Part shown: positions 36,363 through 44,830 of the stretch, in pieces
How the letters are laid out: each line of letters begins with the position of its first letter
How positions within the stretch are numbered: position 1 is the first letter of the stretch
From: Actinomycetota bacterium
GTDB lineage: Bacteria; Actinomycetota; AC-67
Reading direction: 5' to 3'
DNA length: 57,845 nucleotides
Assembly: GCA_040905475.1 (NCBI GenBank)
Contig: JBBDRM010000142.1
Coordinates: 26,574 to 84,418, forward strand
Position numbers and translations under genes: made by a program
The notes under the pieces: generated by a model
Database searches by the model: none
Told to the model about the DNA's origin: nothing
The model's input: only the letters and a program-made list of their open reading frames with translations

Positions 36363-38683
36363 CGACGTCATCCGGGTCGGCGATCAAGAGGGCACTACTC
36401 GGGCGGCGACTCGCCACCGAAGAGGCAGGGCACCAGCTCCTTCCGAAGGTCCTCGCGTTGCCCGTATTCGCGTCCGACGCGTTGTCGTCCAACGCATACG
36501 CGACCGAAGAGATCCTCCTCGTGCTGATCACGGCGGGGACGGGCGCGCTCACGAGGTCGATCCCGATCGCGGCGGCGGTGGCCACGTTGATGATCATCGT
36601 GATCACGTCGTACCGGCAGACGGTGATGGCCTACCCGAAAGGCGGAGGCTCCTACATCGTCACCAAGGAGAACATCGGCGTCACCCCCGGCCTGATCGCC
36701 GCGGGCGCCCTGCTCACCGACTACATCCTGACCGTCGCGGTGAGCGTCGCCGCCGGGGCCTTCGCCGTCGCCTCGCTCATCCCCGGATTGCTGCACCATA
36801 GGGTCGCGCTCGCGCTCGGGTTCATCGCGTTCGTCACGATCATGAACCTGCGCGGCGTGAAGGAGTCGGGAACCTTGTTCGCCGTCCCGACCTACGCGTT
36901 CATCGGCTCGGTGCTTATGACGTTGATCGTCGGCGCCGGGCGATGTCTCGCCTCGGAGTGTCCGCAGGCAGAGATCGCGGAAGCGACCCGCGGCCTCGGC
37001 GATCAGGCGTTCCCGGTCGTGCACTCCCTGAGCCTCTTCGTCGTGCTGAAGGCGTTCTCCTCGGGATCCACGGCGCTCACCGGCGTCGAGGCGATAGCCG
37101 ACGGAGTGACCGCGTTCCGCCGGCCGCAAGCACGCAACGCTGCCAGGACGCTCGCGGTGCTGGGTGTAGTGGCGATCACGATGTTCATCGGGATCACGAT
37201 GTTCGCCAACCTCACGCACGTGCGGCCGCTAAACGCCGAGACCGCACATCGCCTCACGAAGCTGCTCGGCCACCCCGTCGAAGAGAAGTCGGTGCTCGCG
37301 CAGATCGGAGAAGCCGTGTTCGGAGGAGGGGTAGGTTTCGTCGCGCTCCAGATCACGACGGCGCTCGTGCTCGTGCTGGCCGCCAACACCGCCTACCAGG
37401 ACTTCCCCCGCCTCTCCTCCATCTTGGCGAAGGACCGGTTCATGCCCCGGCAGTTCATCAACCGCGGTGACCGGCTGGTGTTCTCGAACGGCGTCATCCT
37501 GCTCGCGGTCTTCGCGTCTGTTCTGGTGGTGATCTACGACGCCGAAGTGACCCGGCTCATACAGCTCTACGTCATCGGAGTGTTCACGAGCTTCACGCTG
37601 TCGCAGACCGGCATGGTGATCCGCTGGCGTCGGATGCGGCCGCCGGCGTGGAAACGGAAGGCAGCCGTCAACACCGTGGGCGCGATCACGACCGGCCTGG
37701 TGCTCATCGTCGTGGCGACCACGAAGTTCCTCGGCGGCGCATGGATCATCATCACCGCGGTGCCGTTTATCGTGATGCTGTTCAAGGCGATCCATCGCCA
37801 CTACCAGTCGGTCAAAGAGCAGCTCCGGGTTCTCGAGGGGCGCCCTCGGCAAGCGATCGGCACACGGGTCATCGTGCTGGTACCGCAGGTCGACGAAGCC
37901 GCGATGCGCGCGCTGGGGTACGCGCGAGCCCTTCGCCCCCTCGAGGTCCGGGCCTTGCACGTCGCGGAGAACGGCACCGCCGCGGCGGTGCGCGCGGCAT
38001 GGGCCGAGCGGCGGATCGCCGTGCCGCTCGAAGCGCTCGAGGCCGGGGGCGACCTCGCCGACGTCGTCCGCGAGCGGGTACGCGCTCTGCGGCAAAGCGA
38101 CGACGAGTACATCACCGTCGTCCTCCCCGAAAGGATCCACCGCAACGGACTCCAGCATTTCCTGCGTACACGCCGGGAGTTGATGCTCAAGGCCTCCCTG
38201 CTATTCGAGCCGCAGGTCGTGGTGACCGACGTGACGACGGTCGCCGACGGAGAGGGAAGATCGGGTCCGATCGCGCCCACGCGCAACGCGGCGATCGTGC
38301 TGGTGTCGGGGGTCCACAACGCAACCCTGCGAGCGCTCGGATACGCCCGGTCCATCCGGCCGACCGAGCTGCGCGCGGTCACATTCAACATCGACGACGA
38401 GGAAACCGACAAGATCATGCGTGAATGGTCGAGCGTCGCGGTGGACACGCCGCTCGAGGTGCTCGACTCTCCCTACCGCGAGGTGACGCAGCCGCTCGTC
38501 CGGCTCGTCCGGCAGATCCGGGCCGGCTCGTCCGACACGGTCGTCACGGTGATCCTGCCGGAGTTCGTCGTGTCGAAGTGGTACCACCAGTTCCTGCACA
38601 ACCAAACCGCGCTGGGGATCAAGGGCGCCCTGCTGTTCGAGCCGGGGGTCGTCGTGACGAGCGTGCCGTTCCACCTGCAGTAG
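36359..38683 (+). CDS. kimA: KimA-family K+ permease, paralogue 2, with duplicated cytosolic domain
   Basis: A 774-residue paralogue of the permease at 31660. It retains all the KimA ion-site motifs, including Asp40, Tyr47 and, unlike paralogue 1, the Asp121 in LTDYILTVAVS (KimA Asp117). About 12 TMs are followed by two tandem cytosolic domains from about 502 and 641 ([18 protein letters not shown] against [18 protein letters not shown]). The ATG at 36359 overlaps the small TM gene by four bases. The trkA pair follows 57 bases downstream on the same strand and is probably cotranscribed. Confidence 0.91.
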   Translation: MTTSSGSAIKRALLGRRLATEEAGHQLLPKVLALPVFASDALSSNAYATEEILLVLITAGTGALTRSIPIAAAVATLMIIVITSYRQTVMAYPKGGGSYIVTKENIGVTPGLIAAGALLTDYILTVAVSVAAGAFAVASLIPGLLHHRVALALGFIAFVTIMNLRGVKESGTLFAVPTYAFIGSVLMTLIVGAGRCLASECPQAEIAEATRGLGDQAFPVVHSLSLFVVLKAFSSGSTALTGVEAIADGVTAFRRPQARNAARTLAVLGVVAITMFIGITMFANLTHVRPLNAETAHRLTKLLGHPVEEKSVLAQIGEAVFGGGVGFVALQITTALVLVLAANTAYQDFPRLSSILAKDRFMPRQFINRGDRLVFSNGVILLAVFASVLVVIYDAEVTRLIQLYVIGVFTSFTLSQTGMVIRWRRMRPPAWKRKAAVNTVGAITTGLVLIVVATTKFLGGAWIIITAVPFIVMLFKAIHRHYQSVKEQLRVLEGRPRQAIGTRVIVLVPQVDEAAMRALGYARALRPLEVRALHVAENGTAAAVRAAWAERRIAVPLEALEAGGDLADVVRERVRALRQSDDEYITVVLPERIHRNGLQHFLRTRRELMLKASLLFEPQVVVTDVTTVADGEGRSGPIAPTRNAAIVLVSGVHNATLRALGYARSIRPTELRAVTFNIDDEETDKIMREWSSVAVDTPLEVLDSPYREVTQPLVRLVRQIRAGSSDTVVTVILPEFVVSKWYHQFLHNQTALGIKGALLFEPGVVVTSVPFHLQ

Positions 38684-38740
38684 GACGGTTGCCCGAGCAG
38701 GTTTCGCCGTCGCGTGCTCCGGAGTAAGGTTCCCGGCCGT

Positions 38741-39400
38741 ATGCACGTCGTCATCGCAGGCTGTGGACGGGTCGGTTCCGACCTCACCGTGTCGCTCTCG
38801 CGGCAGGGTCACACCGTGTCGGTCATCGACAAGAACCCCCACGCCTTCGAGCGCCTCCCTCCCGGCTTCGAGGGCCAGACCCTCGTCGGGATGGGGTTCG
38901 ACCGGGACACCCTCGAGGCGGCCGGGATCAAGGAGGCCGGCGCCTTCATCGCGGTGACCAACGGCGACAACTCCAACATCGTGTCGGCCCGGATCGCGCG
39001 CGAGCACTACAACGTCGACAAGGTCGTCGCGCGGATATACGACCCACGACGGGCGGAGATCTACCGGCGGATCGGCATCCCCACCGTCGCGACCGTCCAG
39101 TGGGCTTCCGCCGAGATCTACGACCAGGTCTTCCACGGCATCGAGCACACGGAGCTGGCGATCGGCGACGGCGACATGGTGATCCTCCGCCTCGAGATCC
39201 CCGGGGAGCTCGCCGGGACGCCGGTCTCGGCGCTCGGCTCGCCGGGCCGGGCGATGGTCGTCGCGGTCGACCGGATGGGCGGCGCGATCATCCCGACCGA
39301 CGACCTCACGTTCCAGCAAGGCGACGTCGCGCACGTGATCGTGCGGCGGGACGCGCTCGACGAGCTGCGTTCAAGACTGAAGAAGCAGGAGGACCACTGA
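38741..39400 (+). CDS. trkA: TrkA/CeoB-type NAD-binding K+ regulatory protein, first of pair
   Basis: A 219-residue RCK protein with a Rossmann motif (VIAGCGRVGSDLTVSL, residues 4-19) ending in Asp for NAD binding (VIDKNP), and a C-terminal TrkA_C domain (ELAIGDGDMVILRLEIP). Such proteins gate K+ channels or carriers in response to NAD(H) or c-di-AMP. It overlaps the next gene as TGATG. The membrane subunit TrkH or KtrB is not in the window. Confidence 0.93.
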   Translation: MHVVIAGCGRVGSDLTVSLSRQGHTVSVIDKNPHAFERLPPGFEGQTLVGMGFDRDTLEAAGIKEAGAFIAVTNGDNSNIVSARIAREHYNVDKVVARIYDPRRAEIYRRIGIPTVATVQWASAEIYDQVFHGIEHTELAIGDGDMVILRLEIPGELAGTPVSALGSPGRAMVVAVDRMGGAIIPTDDLTFQQGDVAHVIVRRDALDELRSRLKKQEDH

Positions 39401-40086
39401 TGCGAGTCGTCGTCGCGGGCGCTGGGAACGTCGGCCGTTTCCTCGCCGCCGACCTCACGACGCGCGGACACGACGTCACCGTCATCGAGCAATCGAGCGA
39501 CGTCTACCAGAAGGCGAAGGCAACCGTGGACGCCAACTGGATCCACGGCGACGCGTGCGAGCCGTGGGTGCTCGACAAGGCGGACCTGGCCCGCGCCGAC
39601 GTGCTCGTCGCGGCGACCGGCGACGACGAGGACAACCTCGTCATCTCGCTGCTCGCGAAGCAGGAGTTCGCCGTCCCGCGTGTCGTCGCGCGCGTGAACC
39701 ATCCGAAGAACCGGTGGCTGTTCACCGAGTCGTGGGGCGTGGACATCTCGATGAGCCCGCCGCACATCCTCACCTCGCTGGTCGAGGAGGCGGTCACGGT
39801 CGGGGGACTCGTCGAGCTGCTCAGCCTCGAGCATGGCAAGGTCCGCCTCGTAGAGCTGACGATGCCACCGGAGTCGCCGCTGGCCGGGAAACACGTGTTC
39901 GACCTGCGACTCCCGCACGACACGCAACTGATCGCCGTCGTACGTGACGGCCACGTGATCATCCCCGAGCTCGAGACACCGCTCGTCGCAGGCGACGAGA
40001 TCCTCGCCATCACCTCGCAAGACTCCGAGGAAGGGCTCCGAGCGGCGCTGACCGGCGGGCCGCCTCCCAACGGTTCGAACCCTTAG
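39400..40086 (+). CDS. trkA: TrkA/CeoC-type NAD-binding K+ regulatory protein, second of pair
   Basis: A 228-residue RCK protein with VVAGAGNVGRFLAADL and a following Glu (VIEQS), a conserved ATGDDEDNLVISLLAKQEF, and a TrkA_C domain. The ATG overlaps the previous stop by one base. In mycobacteria such a ceoB-ceoC pair lies next to an APC permease gene, so the link with KimA-type permeases looks general. It ends in a 4-base convergent overlap with the OB-fold gene. Confidence 0.93.
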   Translation: MRVVVAGAGNVGRFLAADLTTRGHDVTVIEQSSDVYQKAKATVDANWIHGDACEPWVLDKADLARADVLVAATGDDEDNLVISLLAKQEFAVPRVVARVNHPKNRWLFTESWGVDISMSPPHILTSLVEEAVTVGGLVELLSLEHGKVRLVELTMPPESPLAGKHVFDLRLPHDTQLIAVVRDGHVIIPELETPLVAGDEILAITSQDSEEGLRAALTGGPPPNGSNP

Positions 40087-40466
40087 TGGGGCTCGGGGCT
40101 CCCCGCGAACTCGTACCGCGGATTCATGACCTGCATCGCCGCCGGCTCGCCGCCGAGGCGCCCCTCCAGGATGAGACGGCACCCGAGCGTGAGACCGGGG
40201 AGCATCCGTCTGCCGAGCCACACGGCGGTGACGGTGCCCGACCCGTCGGTCACCACCGCCTCGATCGCCGGGACCCCTTCGCGCGGCCGCACGCGTATCC
40301 CCTCGACGACCCCGGCCACACGCGCTACCGTCCGCGGCTTCGCCCCGGCGATCGGCGTCGCGCCCGGGATGCTCGCGGCCCACTCCCGGATCGACTCGGC
40401 TCTGCGCTCCCCCTCGTCTTGAGCGAAGCGGCCGAATGCCTTCTTGAAAAGCCCCATGGTCGTCAT
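40083..40466 (-). CDS. OB-fold nucleic acid-binding-like protein
   Basis: A 127-residue protein with a short N-terminal helix and an OB-fold (ARVAGVVEGIRVRPREG, VEAVVTDGSGTVTAVWLG, LEGRLGG). It resembles small conserved actinobacterial proteins encoded beside ceoBC. The Met at 40457 (MGLFKKAF) is an alternative start. Nucleic acid binding is inferred from the fold only. Confidence 0.75.
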   Translation of the reverse strand: MTTMGLFKKAFGRFAQDEGERRAESIREWAASIPGATPIAGAKPRTVARVAGVVEGIRVRPREGVPAIEAVVTDGSGTVTAVWLGRRMLPGLTLGCRLILEGRLGGEPAAMQVMNPRYEFAGSPEPH

Positions 40467-40551
40467 TGTTACCTAGGAAGGATGAGGATTCCTGCACGGG
40501 CGAGCCTTCGGGTGCCTGTGGGGAAAGCCACAGGGATAGCGCTCGCCGGCG

Positions 40552-42846
40552 CTACTTAGCCGTCGCCGCGGCAGCCTCCGCCTCGCTCGGCACGAGCTTC
40601 TCGACCTTCTGCCGCTTCGAGTACGTGATCGCCAGCCCGAGGATGATGACCCCCACGATCGGCACGACGATCCGCAGACCGTCGTTGTCGCTGTTGGTCA
40701 CGATCATCGGCACGATGAGCAGCGCCACCAGGTTCATGACCTTGATCAGCGGGTTGAGCGCCGGACCCGCGGTGTCCTTGAACGGGTCGCCGACCGTGTC
40801 GCCGATGACGGTCGCCTTGTGCGACTCGGAGCCCTTCCCGCCGTAGAGGCCTTCCTCCACGAGCTTCTTGGCGTTGTCCCACGCGCCTCCGGCGTTGGAG
40901 AGCATCACGGCGAGCAGCTGCCCCGACAGGATGACGCCGGCCAGGTAGGCACCGAGCGCCTCGGCCTGCAACGCGAACCCGACGACGATCGGCGTGATCA
41001 CCGCGAGCAGGCCCGGCGTCATCAGCTCCCGGAGAGACGTCTTGGTGCAGATGTCCACGACGGCCGCGTAATCGGGTTTCTCGGTGTAATCCATGATGCC
41101 GGGGTGGTCGCGGAACTGCTTGCGCACCTCGACGACGACCTGACTGGCTGCGCGCCCGACGGCACGGATCGCGAGGGACGCGAACAGGAAGGCAACCGCG
41201 CCTCCGATCAGCAGCCCGACGAGCACGTCCGGCTGATCGATGCGGATGCCTCCCGGCCATGCATCGTTCTCGATCAAGATCTCGCGGAACGAACCGAACA
41301 GCGATGTGGCGGCGATGACCGCCGTCGCGATGGCCATCCCCTTGGTGATCGCCTTGGTCGAGTTCCCCACGGCGTCGAGGCCGGTCAGGATCTCGGCCGG
41401 CCGGCCCTCGAACTCTCCCGACATCTCCGCGATCCCCTGGGCGTTGTCCGAGATCGGGCCGTAGGTATCCATCGACACGATCACGCCGACGGTGGTGAGC
41501 ATCCCCATGCCGGTCAGCGAGATGAAGTACAGACGCTCGGAAATGGTGTCGCCCAACGCGAAAGCGCCGATGATCGCGCCGGCGACCGCCAGGAGCGCCC
41601 ACACGGTGGACTCCATCCCGACCGAGAAACCGGACAGGATGGTGGTGGCCGGGCCGGTCTGCGATGCGTCGGCGATCTCTTGCACCGGCTTGCGCGTGGT
41701 CGAGGTGTAGTGCTCGGTGAGGACCTGGATCACGCTCGACAGGAGCAAGCCGATGACGACCGCCCAGAACACCCTCAGGTCGCCGTTCGGATGCGCGTCG
41801 GTCTTGACGTAGAGCTTGGCCACGACGAACGTCGCGCCCGCGCTCAGCAACGCCGAGGCGAAGAACCCCCGGTTGATCGCCTTCATCCCGTGCTCCTCCT
41901 CGGAGCGCGGGCGCACCATGTAGATGCCGATGATCGAGGTGATGACGCCGATCGCGCGGACGAACAGCGGGAACATGACGCCGAGGATCGCGAACTTGGT
42001 GCCGTCGGGACCCGACGTCGTGAACGCGGCGGCCCCGAGGATGATCGACGCGACCAGCGTCACCTCATACGACTCGAAGAGATCGGCCGCCATCCCTGCG
42101 CAGTCGCCGACGTTGTCGCCGACGTTGTCGGCGATCGTCGCAGCGTTGCGAGGGTCGTCCTCGGGGATGCCCTTCTCGACCTTGCCGACCAGGTCGGCGC
42201 CGACGTCTGCCGCCTTGGTGAAGATGCCTCCGCCGACCCGCATGAACATGGCGAGAAGCGCGCCGCCAAAGCCGAACCCGACCAGAACCTGCGCCGCGTC
42301 GGCCTTGTAGATGAGGAGCACGACCGTAGCGCCCAGCAGCCCGAGCCCGACGGTGAACATCCCGGCGACGCCGCCGGCACGGAACGCGATGGTGAGTGCG
42401 CGGCGCAGTCCCGACTCGCGGGCTGCGTTGGCGACGCGGACGTTCGCGCGGACGGCCAGCGACATGCCGATGAACCCGGTCAGCGCACTGAAGCCGGCAC
42501 CGATGATGAACGCGACCGATCGACCGAACCGCAGCGCGAACTCGGAGTGCTCCGCATCATTCGGAACCGGCAGAACGAAGAACAGGAAGATGAAAAGCAG
42601 CCCGATGAAGACGCCCACGGTGCGGAACTGGCGGTTGAGGTAGGCGCTCGCACCCTCCTGGATCGCCTTCGCGATCTCGATCATCTTGGGCGTGCCCTCG
42701 GGGTGTTTGAGAACGCCCTTCACCAAGACGTAGGCCACGGCGAGCGCGAGGAACGAGATGCCGAGGATCACCCAAAGTGCGTTGTTCTCGAGCGTTCGGA
42801 AGGTGGCTTCGATCTTGCCGCCTTCCTGAGCAAGCACGACCGGCAT
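40552..42846 (-). CDS. hppA: K+-independent membrane-bound proton-translocating pyrophosphatase
   Basis: A 764-residue polytopic H+-PPase that pumps protons using pyrophosphate. It has the acidic substrate signatures DVGADLVGKVEKGIPEDDPRN and NVGDNVGDCAGMAADLFE. The diagnostic segment near residue 490 reads GNSTKAITKG with Lys where K+-dependent enzymes have Ala, so it should work without K+. The ATG at 42846 follows AGGAGGTCAT. It stands alone on the minus strand next to the K+ cluster, and its proton pumping would energise KimA-type K+/H+ symport. Confidence 0.95.
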   Translation of the reverse strand: MPVVLAQEGGKIEATFRTLENNALWVILGISFLALAVAYVLVKGVLKHPEGTPKMIEIAKAIQEGASAYLNRQFRTVGVFIGLLFIFLFFVLPVPNDAEHSEFALRFGRSVAFIIGAGFSALTGFIGMSLAVRANVRVANAARESGLRRALTIAFRAGGVAGMFTVGLGLLGATVVLLIYKADAAQVLVGFGFGGALLAMFMRVGGGIFTKAADVGADLVGKVEKGIPEDDPRNAATIADNVGDNVGDCAGMAADLFESYEVTLVASIILGAAAFTTSGPDGTKFAILGVMFPLFVRAIGVITSIIGIYMVRPRSEEEHGMKAINRGFFASALLSAGATFVVAKLYVKTDAHPNGDLRVFWAVVIGLLLSSVIQVLTEHYTSTTRKPVQEIADASQTGPATTILSGFSVGMESTVWALLAVAGAIIGAFALGDTISERLYFISLTGMGMLTTVGVIVSMDTYGPISDNAQGIAEMSGEFEGRPAEILTGLDAVGNSTKAITKGMAIATAVIAATSLFGSFREILIENDAWPGGIRIDQPDVLVGLLIGGAVAFLFASLAIRAVGRAASQVVVEVRKQFRDHPGIMDYTEKPDYAAVVDICTKTSLRELMTPGLLAVITPIVVGFALQAEALGAYLAGVILSGQLLAVMLSNAGGAWDNAKKLVEEGLYGGKGSESHKATVIGDTVGDPFKDTAGPALNPLIKVMNLVALLIVPMIVTNSDNDGLRIVVPIVGVIILGLAITYSKRQKVEKLVPSEAEAAAATAK

Positions 42847-43006
42847 ATGACCTCCTGCGAAGAGAAAGGGCCCGTAAACCTCGGAAAGGTGCCGGAGGAT
42901 GCTATCCCGCGTCCTTGGGGCTGGCAAAGCGGATGGGAACCCGTTCGCACGCGCGCTGACCTGGGTGCTTGCCGGTCGCGAACCCCACCGTTAGGCTCCC
43001 GCGCAC

Positions 43007-43669
43007 ATGCCCGAAAGCGCGTCTTTCTCCGTGCGTCGTCCCAACTACCGCCGCCGCAGAACCTTCACAGTGCTCGGGTTGTTGGGTGCATCGGTAGTGG
43101 TCGTCTTGCTGTTGACGCGCGGCGGCGGACCGCTCGGCGGGTCCGACGAGCCGCCGATCCCGAAGCTTGAGTTCGCGGCCCAGGTGAAGCACGTTTTCCA
43201 GGGGAAGGCGGCCGGTGCGAGCTCCCAGCAAGGTGAGATCGACGGCCTTACGGAGATGTTCAACGAGTACTACCAGCAAGCGTTCGTCGACCCGGGCGCC
43301 TGGGGCGACGGAACCTTCGAGGATCTCGCCGGGCTGTTCGTCGAGGAAGCGAGGGCCTCGTTCCAGAGGGATCTGCCGGCGCTCACGATCGGAGAAGCCC
43401 GCACGGAGCTGAAACGCGTCGACCTCGGCAGTAACTCGTTCGCCTTGAGCATCTACTGGGACTCGAAGCAGAAGCCGACGTTCGCGGTGGCATCGGTGCA
43501 GTTCGAAGGCCGCGGAATCTTGAAGCGCTCGGGCCCGGCGGTGACCATCAGCCAGGCGGCGACCTACTACCTCCAGAAGGTGGGGTCGAGCTGGAAGATC
43601 TCCGCGTACGACACGACGGAGACCCAGACCACGCCGACGCCGTCCCCCACCGCGAGCCCATCCTCATGA
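43007..43669 (+). CDS. Membrane-anchored protein of unknown function, LCP-linked
   Basis: A 220-residue protein with a basic N-terminus, one TM (VLGLLGASVVVVLLL, about residues 22-36), an extracytoplasmic domain with no recognised motif, and a Thr/Pro/Ser tail (TPTPSPTASP). Its TGA overlaps the start of the LCP gene (43666-43669), so the two form an operon and may act together at the cell wall. Confidence 0.75.
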   Translation: MPESASFSVRRPNYRRRRTFTVLGLLGASVVVVLLLTRGGGPLGGSDEPPIPKLEFAAQVKHVFQGKAAGASSQQGEIDGLTEMFNEYYQQAFVDPGAWGDGTFEDLAGLFVEEARASFQRDLPALTIGEARTELKRVDLGSNSFALSIYWDSKQKPTFAVASVQFEGRGILKRSGPAVTISQAATYYLQKVGSSWKISAYDTTETQTTPTPSPTASPSS

Positions 43670-44619
43670 GCCGCAGCCGGAGCTTGATCGTGCTGAGCGC
43701 ACTCGGGCTCGCGGCCGCGCTCGCCTGGACAACAGTGGGCGGCGTGACCGTCGCACAGTCCCAAGAAAAGCCGATCGTGATCAACCGGGCGCACGCGGGT
43801 TCGCACCGTCCTTCGTTCGACAAGCCGATCTTCGTGCTCGCCCTCGGGAGCGACGCGGGGTCGCCCAAGTACAAGCGCGGCGGGAAGGTCCAGAGCGGAC
43901 GAGCGGATTCGATCCATATCATCGCGATCGAGCCCACGCTGAAGAAGGCTTCGATCGTGGGGATCCCGCGCGACTCCTACGTCCCGGTGACCTGCTTCAA
44001 TAGGGACACCAAGATCACCGGCGGCTTGTTCTTCGGTGGGGCCGAGTGCATGGTCAGCACGGTCGAGCGGCTCGTCCGCGACCACGGAGGACCGGCGACG
44101 TTCAAGTTCGACTACTACATGCTCGCCGGGTTCGAGCATCTGGCGAACATGGTGAACGACCTTGGAGGGATCCCCGTCAACGTGCCCTACGCTATGAACG
44201 ACAAGGCGTCGCGCGCCAATCTCAAGAAGGGTCCCCAGACGCTGAGCGGCGCCGAAGCGCTGGCGATGTCGCGCAATCGCAAGGACGCGCCGCTCGGAGA
44301 TCTCTCGCGTTCGGAGAACCAGGGCCTCGTCATGATCGGCGGGCTAACCAAAGCACGCGCGCTCGTCGCGAAGGATCCGAGCAAGACCCTCGAGTTCGTG
44401 CGATCGATCTTCCGCAACGTGAAGATGGATATCCCGCTGGTCGACGCGTTCCGGCTCGGGCTTGTGCTGCTGCAGATCGCGCCGAAGGACGTCACCAACA
44501 TCGTCCCCCGCGCGGATACCGGAACTACTGATGCCGGGTCGAGCGTGCTCCTGGACGAACGCTCGTATCGCGTCTACCGCGACGTGGCCGACGACGGTGT
44601 GCTCGGCTCCAGCGGCTGA
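43666..44619 (+). CDS. LytR-CpsA-Psr (LCP) family cell-wall glycopolymer transferase
   Basis: A 317-residue protein with an N-terminal signal anchor (LIVLSALGLAAALAWTTV) and an LCP catalytic domain: FVLALGSDAG, RADSIHIIAI with the conserved Arg-Ala-Asp, IVGIPRDSYV with Arg, LGGIPVNVPYAM and LSGAEALAMSRNR. LCP proteins attach polymers to peptidoglycan from undecaprenyl carriers. It is coupled by ATGA to the upstream gene. Confidence 0.93.
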   Translation: MSRSRSLIVLSALGLAAALAWTTVGGVTVAQSQEKPIVINRAHAGSHRPSFDKPIFVLALGSDAGSPKYKRGGKVQSGRADSIHIIAIEPTLKKASIVGIPRDSYVPVTCFNRDTKITGGLFFGGAECMVSTVERLVRDHGGPATFKFDYYMLAGFEHLANMVNDLGGIPVNVPYAMNDKASRANLKKGPQTLSGAEALAMSRNRKDAPLGDLSRSENQGLVMIGGLTKARALVAKDPSKTLEFVRSIFRNVKMDIPLVDAFRLGLVLLQIAPKDVTNIVPRADTGTTDAGSSVLLDERSYRVYRDVADDGVLGSSG

Positions 44620-44830
44620 GACCTCGGCCGCGGCCGCCCCTCAACGTTGCACGCGATAACTCAGGTCCCATTAAAGACGGATTTCCCGAGCGCAGGCCTA
44701 GGCACTTCGGTGACGGGACTACGCTGGAATTAGTCCACCTACTTGGCCCACACGGGCTATACATCCCACCGCACTTCTCCCGAGATACTGCGTGGCAAGT
44801 TCGCAGAAGCGGATCAGGGAGATGAGGCTG

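Noticed and set aside
40819-43170. 783-codon plus-strand open frame opposite hppA
   Set aside because: Composition is Arg/Asp/His-rich without any domain pattern; the minus strand encodes a full H+-PPase.
44792-44830. GTG at 44792 as the subtilase start
   Set aside because: It adds a polar stretch before the signal peptide; the ATG at 44831 has a better spaced ribosome binding site.
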